64,000 nucleotides of DNA from Perlabentimonas sp046542995 (GTDB lineage Bacteria; Bacteroidota; Bacteroidia; Bacteroidales; Tenuifilaceae), in assembly GCA_046542995.1 (NCBI GenBank), contig JBKHAH010000002.1:24421-88420 (forward strand), given 5' to 3'. The first letter of the stretch is position 1. Every line of letters starts with the position of its first letter. Made by a program: the position numbers and the translations under genes. The notes beneath the pieces were generated by a model. That model was not told the origin of the DNA. It saw only the letters and a list, made by a program, of their open reading frames with translations, and did not search any database. Shown piece by piece: positions 1-9,236 of the stretch.

Positions 1-2
1 TT

Positions 3-416
3 ACCGTTAAATCAAACACGAACGATTTTCTTGATGTACTTGTTGAAACCGGGACAGTAAGCGTTTCATTAAAAAACAGAACGGAAACTTTGGTGGCAAA
101 AGCAAATGAAAGGATTACTTTATCAGAAGGAAAACTAGCAAAAACCACCGTTAGTAATAGCCTTCAGGACAAATGGAGAACAAACCGCTTGCAATTTAAA
201 GATGAAACCATAGAAAGCATTATTCAGGTTATTAATAAAACCTACGGAACCAACATTATTTTAGGCTCACAAGGTATAGCACAACGCAGGCTAACCGTTA
301 CATTCCAAAATAATTCAATCAACTCAATGGTTGAGATAATTAGCGCAACATTAAACCTAAATACTAATTATTCTGAGAATTCAATAATTCTTACAGATCC
401 AATGCATGAAGAATAG
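3..416 (+). CDS. FecR-like anti-sigma factor, C-terminal part (cut by window edge)
   Basis: The frame is open from the left edge, so the start lies outside the window. The visible part reads like the FecR domain end (VETGTVSVSLKNRTETL) followed by a DUF4974-type C-terminal domain (FKDETIESIIQVINKTYGTNI). FecR proteins are inner-membrane anti-sigma factors that pass an outer-membrane signal to an ECF sigma factor. The stop overlaps the start of the next gene by 11 bases, so the two are translationally coupled. An internal ATG/GTG at base 90 is not needed as a start. The family call is good; the signal sensed is unknown. Confidence 0.75.
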   Translation, partial: TVKSNTNDFLDVLVETGTVSVSLKNRTETLVAKANERITLSEGKLAKTTVSNSLQDKWRTNRLQFKDETIESIIQVINKTYGTNIILGSQGIAQRRLTVTFQNNSINSMVEIISATLNLNTNYSENSIILTDPMHEE

Positions 417-2007
417 TAGAGTATTCTCTATATGGCTACCTCTAAAAAAAACAACCTACTCTGTTGTCTTGGTTACGCTATGCTTCTTTTGCACCACAGC
501 CAAATGCTTTGCTCAAGAAAAAGATTCAATTCTTCAGAAACAAATATCCCTAAGTAGACAGTTCACAACAGTTTACAAAGCGCTGAATCAAATTTCTGAT
601 AGCACGGGCATTCTATTCGCATACGACAGCAGAATAGTTAAAAGCGATAGGAGAATTAGAATAGACAAGACCAAAAGATCTCTCTCGCAAACCCTTATTC
701 AAATACTAAATGACTCAACCCTAAAGTTTGAACCCATTGATCAACACATACTCATTTACCGTGACTCCGCAGTATCCTCCCTAAAAAGAACTTTACAACC
801 AACTGATTCTCTTAAAAATTTCACCGTTAAGGGAAGGGTGCTTGACTCTGAAACACAAACACCAATTGCATACGCTACCGTTGGAGTTCCAGATTACGCA
901 CTGGGGAATGTATCAAACCTCGACGGAGTATTTACCCTCAAAATACCAATGTTTTTAAAGGATAGCACCCTGAAAATTTCTCATATCGGTTACAAACCAA
1001 AATCAATCTCCATTAGCATTCTTAAAAAAGAACCTGTTGATATATACCTAACTACCGATTACATATCAATACAGGAAGTTATCATTCGAAATATCGACCC
1101 ACTATCGCTTTTAAAAGAGGCTCTATCTAAAGTTGATAAGAACTACTCTTCGCAACCCACATACCTCAACTCTTTCTACCGGGAGGGTGTTGTAAAAAAC
1201 AACAAGTACCAGAATTACTCCGAAGCAATCTTCTCAATATACAAACCGCCCTATTCAAGTAGATTTACTAACGAACAGGTGAAACTGCTAAAGTCCAGAA
1301 AAACTCAAAATATTAACGCGTCTGATACTCTTAGCATAAAACTTCGTGGGGGAATTAATAGCATCCTACAACTTGATATCATCAAGAACCTGCCTTCATT
1401 TTTAGAGCACGAATACTGGAAGTACTTTAACTACACCAGAAAAGACATTGTTTCATACCAAGATAAAATTGCCTACGAAATTACATTTGAACAGAAGGAG
1501 CATATAACCAAACCCTTATTCAAGGGCAAACTTTATATTGATACAGAAACTTTTGCAATAGTTGGTGCTAAGTTCGAAGTGAACCCTCGCTACATCTCTT
1601 CTGTAACAAGCCAATATGTATATAAAACAAACTGGCGCTTTAGAATTAAGCCTGTTAGCATTCGTTACTCTGTTTCGTACTCTCAAACAAATAATAAATA
1701 CCACCTGTCGCATATTCGTGGTGATTTGCATTTTAAATACCGAAAAAGAAGAACCCTGTTCTACAATCCTTTCCACACATTTTTCGAGTTGGCTGTTAGC
1801 CAGGTAAGCACTTCCGATGTCAACAAATTTCATAGGAAAGAAACAGCATCAACCTCCACGGTCTTTTTTGATGAGAGATTAGAATACGACCCAGAATTCT
1901 GGAGAGATTTTAACATTATCCTACCCGAGGGAAACGTTAAGGAAGCCCTTGAACAGATAGATGCAAAAATTGAAAATATCGTTATTGAAGAGGATGACAC
2001 TAAATAA
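406..2007 (+). CDS. STN plus CarboxypepD-regulatory-like domain envelope protein
   Basis: 533 residues. An N-terminal hydrophobic segment ending near FCTTAKCFAQ looks like a signal peptide. It is followed by a secretin/TonB short N-terminal (STN) domain at about residues 45-115, then a CarboxypepD_reg-like beta-sandwich at about 138-215 (VKGRVLDSETQTPIAYATV). The last 300 residues resemble the N-terminal half of DUF5686-type proteins, but the chain is too short to hold a full 22-strand TonB barrel. It overlaps the FecR-like gene, the place where a SusC/TonB receptor usually sits, so it is probably the outer-membrane or periplasmic partner of that sigma/anti-sigma system. The precise role is unknown. 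Confidence 0.65.
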   Translation: MKNSRVFSIWLPLKKTTYSVVLVTLCFFCTTAKCFAQEKDSILQKQISLSRQFTTVYKALNQISDSTGILFAYDSRIVKSDRRIRIDKTKRSLSQTLIQILNDSTLKFEPIDQHILIYRDSAVSSLKRTLQPTDSLKNFTVKGRVLDSETQTPIAYATVGVPDYALGNVSNLDGVFTLKIPMFLKDSTLKISHIGYKPKSISISILKKEPVDIYLTTDYISIQEVIIRNIDPLSLLKEALSKVDKNYSSQPTYLNSFYREGVVKNNKYQNYSEAIFSIYKPPYSSRFTNEQVKLLKSRKTQNINASDTLSIKLRGGINSILQLDIIKNLPSFLEHEYWKYFNYTRKDIVSYQDKIAYEITFEQKEHITKPLFKGKLYIDTETFAIVGAKFEVNPRYISSVTSQYVYKTNWRFRIKPVSIRYSVSYSQTNNKYHLSHIRGDLHFKYRKRRTLFYNPFHTFFELAVSQVSTSDVNKFHRKETASTSTVFFDERLEYDPEFWRDFNIILPEGNVKEALEQIDAKIENIVIEEDDTK

Positions 2008-2057
2008 ATCATTAACATCTATAACATCAAAAAATTTCCTTTTAAGCTCAAACTAAT

Positions 2058-2065
2058 TATATTTG
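2058..2065 (+). promoter_or_regulatory. Candidate -7 box upstream of sufB
   Basis: TATATTTG fits the Bacteroidota -7 consensus TAnnTTTG, about 113 bases before the sufB start. No clear TTG lies at the expected -33 distance, so this is a partial match only. Confidence 0.4.
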
Positions 2066-2177
2066 TATTTTATTTAGATTGATTCTACGTTTTCTGTTAA
2101 ATGTTTAACAGAAGTCTGAACAAATACATGCTTCTTGTGTTGGATCTTTAGAGTTTATTAAAAAACAAACATTATTA

Positions 2178-3626
2178 ATGAGCAACGATCAGGATAAAAT
2201 TCTTAGTGACGTTACAAATCAAGACTATAAATTTGGTTTTGTAACAAATATTGAGAACGAAAGCATTGCTAAGGGGCTTAGCGAGGATGTGGTAAAGATA
2301 ATCTCCGCAAAGAAGGGCGAACCCGAATGGATGCTTGAGTTCCGCCTTAAAGCTTACCGCCATTGGAAAACAATGGAAATGCCACAATGGGCGCACCTTA
2401 ATATCCCTGAAATTAACTATCAGGATATTATCTACTACTCCGCCCCCAAGCAGAAAGCTAAACTAGAAAGCCTCGATGAGGTTGACCCCGAATTGCTTGA
2501 TACATTCAACAAATTAGGGATTCCTCTTGAAGAACAAAAAATGCTTTCGGGCGTAGCCGTTGATGCTGTTATGGACAGCGTATCTGTTAAAACCACATTT
2601 CGTGAAACGCTAGCCGAACAGGGTATCATTTTCTGCTCAATGAGTGAAGCAATTCGTGAGCATCCTGATCTTGTCAGAAAACACTTGGGCTCCGTGGTGC
2701 CAACTACCGATAACTTTTTTGCCGCTCTTAACTCAGCAGTATTCAGCGATGGTAGTTTCTGCTACATACCAAAGGGCGTAAAATGCCCCATGGAGCTTAG
2801 CACCTATTTTAGGATTAACGCTGCCAACACTGGTCAGTTTGAACGTACGCTCATTGTTGCCGACGACGACAGCTACGTCTCCTACCTTGAGGGATGCACC
2901 GCCCCACAACGCGACGAGAATCAGCTGCATGCCGCCGTTGTTGAAATTGTTGCAAAGGATAACGCGGAGGTAAAATATTCAACCGTGCAAAACTGGTACC
3001 CTGGAAACAAGGAGGGCAAAGGCGGAATATATAACTTTGTTACCAAAAGGGGTATTTGTAAAGGGAAGAACAGTAAAATATCATGGACTCAGGTTGAAAC
3101 GGGCTCTGCCGTAACCTGGAAATACCCAAGCTGCATCCTTCTGGGCGACAATTCCTACGGCGAATTCTACTCCGTAGCCGTTACAAACAATCATCAGCAG
3201 GCCGATACTGGCACAAAGATGATACATATTGGCAAGAATACTCGCAGCCACATCGTTTCAAAAGGAATATCAGCAGGCCTTAGCAACAACAGCTACCGCG
3301 GTTTGGTTAAGGTGGTGAAGAACGCCGAAAATTGCAGGAACTTTTCGCAGTGCGACTCCCTGCTTCTAGGAAGCAAATGTGGCGCCCACACTTTCCCCTA
3401 CATTGAGGTTGACAACCCTTCGGCAGTTGTTGAGCACGAGGCAACCACTTCAAAAATTGGAGAAGACCAAATTTTTTACTGCAATCAACGTGGAATTTCC
3501 ACAGAAGATGCCATTGCGCTAATTATTAATGGCTATGCAAAGGAGGTTCTTAATAAACTTCCAATGGAGTTTGCTGTTGAAGCGCAAAAACTACTTCAAA
3601 TAAGCTTGGAAGGCAGCGTTGGATAA
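2178..3626 (+). CDS. sufB: Fe-S cluster assembly scaffold SufB
   Basis: 482 residues, the usual length for SufB. The conserved C-terminal core is readable: a beta-helix with SVAVTNNHQQADTGTKMIHIG, QCDSLLLGSKCGAHTFPYIEV and the closing VVEHEATTSKIGEDQIFYC. SufB forms the SufBC2D scaffold on which [Fe-S] clusters are built with sulfur from SufS/SufE. It is first of four co-directional genes sufB-C-D-S, with 46 bases to sufC. The ATG at 2178 gives the normal N-terminus. Cytosolic. Confidence 0.95.
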   Translation: MSNDQDKILSDVTNQDYKFGFVTNIENESIAKGLSEDVVKIISAKKGEPEWMLEFRLKAYRHWKTMEMPQWAHLNIPEINYQDIIYYSAPKQKAKLESLDEVDPELLDTFNKLGIPLEEQKMLSGVAVDAVMDSVSVKTTFRETLAEQGIIFCSMSEAIREHPDLVRKHLGSVVPTTDNFFAALNSAVFSDGSFCYIPKGVKCPMELSTYFRINAANTGQFERTLIVADDDSYVSYLEGCTAPQRDENQLHAAVVEIVAKDNAEVKYSTVQNWYPGNKEGKGGIYNFVTKRGICKGKNSKISWTQVETGSAVTWKYPSCILLGDNSYGEFYSVAVTNNHQQADTGTKMIHIGKNTRSHIVSKGISAGLSNNSYRGLVKVVKNAENCRNFSQCDSLLLGSKCGAHTFPYIEVDNPSAVVEHEATTSKIGEDQIFYCNQRGISTEDAIALIINGYAKEVLNKLPMEFAVEAQKLLQISLEGSVG

Positions 3627-3672
3627 AAAAATTACAATTTGATTTTAATTTGACTATTAATACACTCTCAAC

Positions 3673-4425
3673 ATGTTAACAATAAAAAACTTACACGCCA
3701 GTATAAACGGAACAGAAATACTTAACGGTATCAATCTGGAAGTAAAGGCTGGCGAAATTCATGCAATCATGGGACCAAACGGGTCTGGTAAAAGCACGCT
3801 TAGTGCAGTTCTTGCCGGGAAAGATTTGTTTGAAGTTACTAAAGGCGATATTACATTTAATGGAAAAAACATTTTTGATATGGCTCCTGAGGAGCGTTCC
3901 CGCGAGGGGCTGTTCCTCAGCTTCCAGTATCCTGTTGAGATACCAGGGGTAAGCATGGTAAACTTCATGAAAACTGCCCTTAACGAGCACCGCAAGCACA
4001 AAGGTTTACCCTCGCTATCGGCCTCCGATTTTCTTAAATTAATGCGAGAGCGTAAGGAATTGGTAGAGATTGACTCAGCATTAACCAACCGTGCTGTTAA
4101 TGAAGGTTTTTCTGGTGGTGAAAAAAAGAAGAACGAAATCTTCCAAATGGCTATGCTTGAACCAAAGCTTGCCATTCTTGACGAAACCGATTCCGGATTA
4201 GACATTGACGCCCTAAGGGTTGTGGCAAATGGAGTAAACAGGCTTAAACGCCCCGATAATGCAACCATTGTAATAACACATTACCAAAGGCTACTGGATT
4301 ACATTGTGCCCGATTACGTTCACATTCTATACAATGGTAAGATTGTTAAAACCGGAGGGAAAGAACTTGCCTTTGAGTTGGAAGACAAGGGGTACGATTG
4401 GATTAAAAACAGCGAAGAAGCATAA
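3673..4425 (+). CDS. sufC: Fe-S assembly ATPase SufC
   Basis: 250 residues. This ABC-type ATPase has Walker A GPNGSGKST at about residues 35-43, the SufC-specific signature FSGGEKKKNE and Walker B LAILDETDSGLD. SufC hydrolyses ATP to drive conformational change in SufB/SufD during cluster assembly. It lies between sufB and sufD, as in most suf operons. A hairpin sits in the gap to sufD. Confidence 0.95.
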   Translation: MLTIKNLHASINGTEILNGINLEVKAGEIHAIMGPNGSGKSTLSAVLAGKDLFEVTKGDITFNGKNIFDMAPEERSREGLFLSFQYPVEIPGVSMVNFMKTALNEHRKHKGLPSLSASDFLKLMRERKELVEIDSALTNRAVNEGFSGGEKKKNEIFQMAMLEPKLAILDETDSGLDIDALRVVANGVNRLKRPDNATIVITHYQRLLDYIVPDYVHILYNGKIVKTGGKELAFELEDKGYDWIKNSEEA

Positions 4426-4438
4426 ACGTAAACAATTT

Positions 4439-4470
4439 TGGCCGCTATTTTTTACCAAAACTGGCGGCCA
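4439..4470 (+). other. Intergenic hairpin between sufC and sufD
   Basis: The arms TGGCCGC and GCGGCCA are perfectly complementary around an 18-base loop. No U-tract follows, so it is not a standard terminator. It may tune mRNA stability or sufD expression. Confidence 0.35.
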
Positions 4471-4493
4471 GGCGTTTAAAACGCACAGAAACT

Positions 4494-5855
4494 ATGAACG
4501 CAGCAAACATATCAGCAAAAGACGACTTTATCAATCTTTACATTGATAACTTCGATTTAATAACCGAGAACTCTGCCGAAGTGCTGAACCGCAACAGGCA
4601 ATCTGCACTGGAGAGTTTTAAACTGCTTGGATTTCCTGGCGAAAAGAATGAGAAGTACAAATACATGAAGGTGGAATCTCTGTTCCGTCCTGATTTTGAG
4701 AAGTACTTCACACCTAAATCTATCTCGTTTAATATCGACGATATTTTCCGTTGCGATATCCCCTCGCTCAACACGCACCTTGCCCTAACGCTCAACGGAT
4801 TCTACTTCAATAATCCCAGCATGCTTACAGAGATTGAGCATGGCGTTATTATTGGAAGCCTGGCTGAGGCAGCCAAAAAGTACCCCAATGTTGTAAGCAA
4901 GTACTACAACACCATGGCAAAAAATGATGAGGATGGTCTGGTTGCCCTCAATACTGCTTTTGCTCAGGATGGTGTGTTTGTTTACATCCCTAAAGGGGTT
5001 GTGCTTGAGAAGCCTATTCAAATTATTAACCTGCTTATGAGCGAGGAGAACCAGCTGGTTCATTATCGCAATCTCATTGTAGCAGACGAGAATGCGCAAG
5101 CCAATGTAGTTATTTGCGACCACACCTTATCACCCTCCCAGTTCTTGTCCAACGTGGTAACGGAGGTATTCACAAATGAGGGTGCCAATGTCGATATCGT
5201 ATCCATGCAGAATCAGCATAACGATTCCACTCAATTTTTACATGCTTTCGGTAAGCAAGAGCGCAACTCCGTTCTCTCATCCAATTCAGTATCGTTGCAT
5301 GGTGGAATAATCCGAAATAACGTTCATGTTCTTCTCAACGATGAGGGCTGCGAGAATCATACTTACGGCCTTGCCCTTGCCGACCGTAACCAGCATATCG
5401 ATATGTACTCATTTATCGATCACGCCAAGCCAAACTGCAACAGCAACGAGCTGTATAAAGCTGTTCTCGATGATCAGGCTACTGGTGCTTTTAACGGTCG
5501 CATTCTTGTACGTAGAGATGCTCAGCAAACTCAGGCATTTCAAAGCAACAACAACCTTCTGCTTACAACTGATGCAAAGATGAACACAAAACCACAGCTC
5601 GAAATTTATGCTGATGATGTAAAATGCACTCACGGTGCAACAGTTGGCCAGCTCGATATGGATGCGAAGTTTTATATGCAATCACGGGGTATTGGCGAAC
5701 GAGAAGCCAAACTTCTGCTCATGTTCGGTTTTGCCCACGACGTGGTGGGGCATATTAAAATTGAACCGCTCCGCGAACGTATTGATGAGTTGGTAAACAA
5801 ACGATTAAGAGGGGAACTATCACGCTGCCAAAACTGCCCCATGCATTGTTGCTAG
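4494..5855 (+). CDS. sufD: Fe-S assembly protein SufD
   Basis: 453 residues. The SufB/SufD-type C-terminal core is present (YADDVKCTHGATVGQLDMDAKFYMQSRGI, read in pieces), with the family hallmark KCTHGAT. SufD pairs with SufB and is needed for iron entry into the scaffold. The extreme C-terminus is unusually cysteine-rich (SRCQNCPMHCC), with four Cys in the last nine residues, which could bind metal. Starts at 4494; the upstream ATGs are in other frames. Confidence 0.93.
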   Translation: MNAANISAKDDFINLYIDNFDLITENSAEVLNRNRQSALESFKLLGFPGEKNEKYKYMKVESLFRPDFEKYFTPKSISFNIDDIFRCDIPSLNTHLALTLNGFYFNNPSMLTEIEHGVIIGSLAEAAKKYPNVVSKYYNTMAKNDEDGLVALNTAFAQDGVFVYIPKGVVLEKPIQIINLLMSEENQLVHYRNLIVADENAQANVVICDHTLSPSQFLSNVVTEVFTNEGANVDIVSMQNQHNDSTQFLHAFGKQERNSVLSSNSVSLHGGIIRNNVHVLLNDEGCENHTYGLALADRNQHIDMYSFIDHAKPNCNSNELYKAVLDDQATGAFNGRILVRRDAQQTQAFQSNNNLLLTTDAKMNTKPQLEIYADDVKCTHGATVGQLDMDAKFYMQSRGIGEREAKLLLMFGFAHDVVGHIKIEPLRERIDELVNKRLRGELSRCQNCPMHCC

Positions 5856-5957
5856 GTTTTTTTGTTGCTAACTAGATTGATGTTTATTGGGGCCATAAGT
5901 TTTTAAACTTAAAAAAAAGGTACGTTATCTTTAATACTTATTTAAATCAATTTTCAA

Positions 5958-7208
5958 ATGACAACCAATAGTCAACAATCAGCAAATAAATCCATCAACA
6001 TTGATAAAATCCGTGCCGATTTCCCAATCCTTAATCAGCAGGTTCACGGAAAACCCTTAGCTTATTTCGATAACGGTGCCACCACCCAAAAACCCAAGTG
6101 CGTTCTTGATACCATTAACCATTTTCATAATCAAATCAACGCAAACATACATCGCGGGGTACACAAGCTTAGCGACGAATCGACCCAAGCCTACGAAGCT
6201 GCCCGTGAAACCGTCAGAGAGTTTATCAATGCTAAAAGTACCAAAGAAATTATTTTCACATCGGGTACTACTGCCAGCATAAACCTGGTGGCCTTCTCCT
6301 TTGGCGAAGCTTTTATTAATGAGGGCGACGAAGTAATCGTTTCGGAAATGGAGCATCACTCCAACATCGTACCATGGCAGCTCATGTGCGATAGGAAAAA
6401 TGCGAAGCTTAAGGTTTTGCCCTTTGATGATAATGGCGAATTAATCATCGAGAAACTAGACGAGCTAATCACTAAACAAACACGCATTGTTGCTGTAACC
6501 CACGTATCTAATTCACTTGGAACGGTTAACCCCATAAAAGAAATAATTGCTAAAGCCCACGCCAAAGGCGTTAAGGTACTTATTGATGGAGCTCAGGGCG
6601 TAAAGCATGAAAAAATTGATATTCAGAGCCTTGATGCCGATTTCTACACCTTTTCCGGGCATAAAATATATGGTCCAACTGGCATTGGTGTGCTTTACGG
6701 TAAGCAGAATCTTTTAGAAGAAATGCCCCCATGGCAAGGTGGTGGTGATATGATTGAAACCGTAACTTTCGAGAAAACAACCTTTAACCAGCTGCCGTTC
6801 AAATTCGAAGCGGGTACTGCTAACTATATAGGTGCCGCAGCCATGGCAACCGCCCTGCAATACTACCAATCAGTTGGCATTAATGCTGCAACAGAATACG
6901 AGCACCAGCTGCTTGAGTACGCAACCCAGCAACTACTTTCCATTGAGGGGGTTCGTATTATTGGAAATGCAAGGGAAAAAGCATCTATTATATCGTTTAT
7001 AATTGAGAATATACACCCATACGATACAGGAATGATCCTCGATAAGATGGGCATTGCCGTGCGCACAGGAACCCACTGTACTGAACCAACCATGGCTCAT
7101 TTCAACATCGATGGAACGGTCCGTGCCTCATTGGCATTTTACAATACAAAAAGCGAAATTGACCGGCTTACCGAGGGAGTTAAAAAGGTAGTAACCATGT
7201 TTGGTTAA
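5958..7208 (+). CDS. sufS: Cysteine desulfurase SufS (class II)
   Basis: 416 residues, a PLP enzyme that takes sulfur from L-cysteine and passes it to SufE/SufBCD. The PLP-binding lysine is in SGHKIYGPTG (about K236), and the persulfide cysteine is in RTGTHCTEP (about C374), with the GT before His typical of class II enzymes. PLP-cradling EMEHHSN is also present. It is the last gene of the suf run. Its partner SufE is not here but at 25.9-26.4 kb. Confidence 0.94.
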   Translation: MTTNSQQSANKSINIDKIRADFPILNQQVHGKPLAYFDNGATTQKPKCVLDTINHFHNQINANIHRGVHKLSDESTQAYEAARETVREFINAKSTKEIIFTSGTTASINLVAFSFGEAFINEGDEVIVSEMEHHSNIVPWQLMCDRKNAKLKVLPFDDNGELIIEKLDELITKQTRIVAVTHVSNSLGTVNPIKEIIAKAHAKGVKVLIDGAQGVKHEKIDIQSLDADFYTFSGHKIYGPTGIGVLYGKQNLLEEMPPWQGGGDMIETVTFEKTTFNQLPFKFEAGTANYIGAAAMATALQYYQSVGINAATEYEHQLLEYATQQLLSIEGVRIIGNAREKASIISFIIENIHPYDTGMILDKMGIAVRTGTHCTEPTMAHFNIDGTVRASLAFYNTKSEIDRLTEGVKKVVTMFG

Positions 7209-7357
7209 CTTAAATAGTTAAAACTAATTCACAAATAGTTAGCAAGCATCTTAGCACTTAAAATATAATCAACCCATTGCCTTCGGTATTTTTCTTACAA
7301 AATACACGAAAAAATCGCATCATTTTTTCATATTTCATTATAATTCAGTCAAATATT

Positions 7358-7387
7358 TTGCTCACAAAAGTTTTTTTTATACTTTTG
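7358..7387 (+). promoter_or_regulatory. Promoter of rimP-nusA-infB
   Basis: TTG at 7358-7360, exactly 19 bases, then TACTTTTG at 7380-7387. This is a textbook Bacteroidota housekeeping promoter (TTG-N19-TAnnTTTG). The start of transcription should be near 7393, giving a leader of about 60 bases that holds the hairpin described next. Confidence 0.8.
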
Positions 7388-7394
7388 CAGTGTC

Positions 7395-7437
7395 ATACCG
7401 CAAGCGTAGCAGGGGACTGGGTCCCCTGTTTTGGTAT
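7395..7437 (+). promoter_or_regulatory. Structured leader hairpin before rimP
   Basis: CAGGGGAC and GTCCCCTG form a perfect 8-bp stem with a 3-base loop (7410-7428). An outer pair ATACC/GGTAT (7395-7399, 7433-7437) can enclose it. It occupies nearly all of the predicted leader of a ribosome-biogenesis operon, a common site for post-transcriptional control. I cannot assign it to a named RNA family. Confidence 0.45.
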
Positions 7438-7451
7438 AATATACTGAAAGA

Positions 7452-7919
7452 ATGATTCAACAAGGCACGATAGAAGGCATTGTAAAAGAAGAACTTAACC
7501 CTGAAACAGAATTTATTGTTGATATTTCTGTTACTTCAGGAAACAAAATTACTGTGCTTCTTGATGGCGAAGAAGGCATTACAATAAACAGATGCGTACA
7601 AATAAGCAGAGCCATTGAGCAAAGTTTTGACAGGGATGAGGAAGATTTTGAACTGGAGGTTTCTTCAGCAGGACTCTCCACTCCCTTAAAACTTTACAGA
7701 CAATTTGCAAAGAACATTGGCAGAGATGTTGACGTAGTAATGCTCACCGGCGAAAAATATACAGGGAGATTAACTCTGGCCAATGAGTCTTTGTTCACAA
7801 TTGAATTTGAAGAAATTGTGAAAGTGGAAGGAAAGAAAAGAAAACAACGAGTGGAAAGAACACTTGAAATACCATACACCGATACAAAGTCGGTATTAGT
7901 ATCAGTATCATTTCGTTAA
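7452..7919 (+). CDS. rimP: Ribosome maturation factor RimP
   Basis: 155 residues, with the RimP pattern VDISVTSGNKITVLLDGEEGI, an ISRAIEQ segment and the conserved EVSSAGLSTPL. RimP assists 30S subunit assembly. It is the first gene of the conserved rimP-nusA-infB order, 26 bases before nusA. Confidence 0.93.
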   Translation: MIQQGTIEGIVKEELNPETEFIVDISVTSGNKITVLLDGEEGITINRCVQISRAIEQSFDRDEEDFELEVSSAGLSTPLKLYRQFAKNIGRDVDVVMLTGEKYTGRLTLANESLFTIEFEEIVKVEGKKRKQRVERTLEIPYTDTKSVLVSVSFR

Positions 7920-7945
7920 GACAAAATAAATAGTTTCAAAAGAAA

Positions 7946-9184
7946 ATGGAAAACATTAATCTAATTGACACCTTTGCCGAATTTAAAGAGCTTAAAAATA
8001 TTGATCGGCCAACAATGATGAGCGTGCTTGAGGATGTGTTCCGCAGCATGATTATTAAAATGTATGGTTCGGACGACAATTACGATATTATCATCAACAT
8101 TGACAAGGGCGATTTTGAAATCTGGAGGAATCGTGAAGTAGTAGAGGACGGAGAGGTAGAAGATCCTAACAGGCAAATATCGCTATCGGAAGCAGCTAAA
8201 ATTGATTCCGACTATGAAGTAGGCGAAGAGGTTACCGATGAGGTTAAACTTGCCGACTTTGGTCGCAGAGCCATCCTTTCACTCAGGCAAAACCTTACCG
8301 CCAGGATTCTTGAACTCGAGAAAAACAATATATACGCCAAATACAAAGACAGAATAGGTGAAGTTATTACCGGAGAGATCTATCAGGTATGGAAGAAGGA
8401 AGTACTTATCCTTGACGATGAAAGCAATGAGCTAATTCTCCCAAAAACTGAGCAGATCCCCTCCGATTTCTTTCGTAAGGGTGATACAATAAGAGCCGTT
8501 GTAGTTAGAGTTGAAATGCGTAATAACACCCCATTAATCATCCTTTCCAGAACATCTCCAGTCTTTCTTGAACGTCTATTTGAACTGGAAGTTCCCGAAA
8601 TATTCGATGGCCTTATCACTATTAAAAAAATTGTGCGGATCCCTGGCGAAAGAGCTAAGGTTGCTGTTGAATCGTACGATGAGAGGGTTGATCCCGTAGG
8701 TGCCTGTGTTGGAATGAAAGGTAGTAGAATTCATGGTATCGTGCGTGAACTACGTAACGAGAATATTGATGTAATAAACTATACTACCAATACCCAACTA
8801 TACATTACCCGATCATTAAGCCCCGCTAAAATTACATCAATAAAAATTGATGAAGAGAACAAGACTGCCGAAGTTTTCCTCCAGCCCGAGGAAGTATCGC
8901 TGGCTATTGGAAAAGGCGGCTTCAACATAAAACTGGCTAGCCAACTAACAGGCTACGAGATAGACGTCTTCCGTGAGGCAGATGCCGTTGATGAAGAGGA
9001 TGTTAACCTCGATGAATTCACCGATGAGATTGATGGCTGGATAATTGATGTACTTAAAGGCATTGGTTGTGATACGGCAAAAAGTGTGCTCGAAATACCT
9101 TATAACGATCTTGTTAAAAGAACTGACTTAGAAGAGGAAACAGTTAAAGAGATAATAAGAATTTTAGAGTCGGAATTTGAATAG
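7946..9184 (+). CDS. nusA: Transcription termination/antitermination protein NusA
   Basis: 412 residues: an N-terminal RNAP-binding domain, an S1 domain near residues 130-200 (GEVITGEIYQVWKKEVLI) and two KH domains (VGACVGMKGSRIHGIVREL and EVSLAIGKGGFNIKLASQLTG, read in parts). A short acidic C-terminal region follows. NusA modulates RNA polymerase pausing and termination. Second gene of the operon. Confidence 0.95.
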   Translation: MENINLIDTFAEFKELKNIDRPTMMSVLEDVFRSMIIKMYGSDDNYDIIINIDKGDFEIWRNREVVEDGEVEDPNRQISLSEAAKIDSDYEVGEEVTDEVKLADFGRRAILSLRQNLTARILELEKNNIYAKYKDRIGEVITGEIYQVWKKEVLILDDESNELILPKTEQIPSDFFRKGDTIRAVVVRVEMRNNTPLIILSRTSPVFLERLFELEVPEIFDGLITIKKIVRIPGERAKVAVESYDERVDPVGACVGMKGSRIHGIVRELRNENIDVINYTTNTQLYITRSLSPAKITSIKIDEENKTAEVFLQPEEVSLAIGKGGFNIKLASQLTGYEIDVFREADAVDEEDVNLDEFTDEIDGWIIDVLKGIGCDTAKSVLEIPYNDLVKRTDLEEETVKEIIRILESEFE

Positions 9185-9236
9185 TTTTGGCTTTAGTGTA
9201 GATTTGCAACAATTTTCAAACCTGGATTAACATAAT

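Noticed and set aside
3759..4268. 169-codon minus-strand ORF opposite sufC
   Set aside because: It is the antisense shadow of a well-conserved ATPase and has no recognisable domain.
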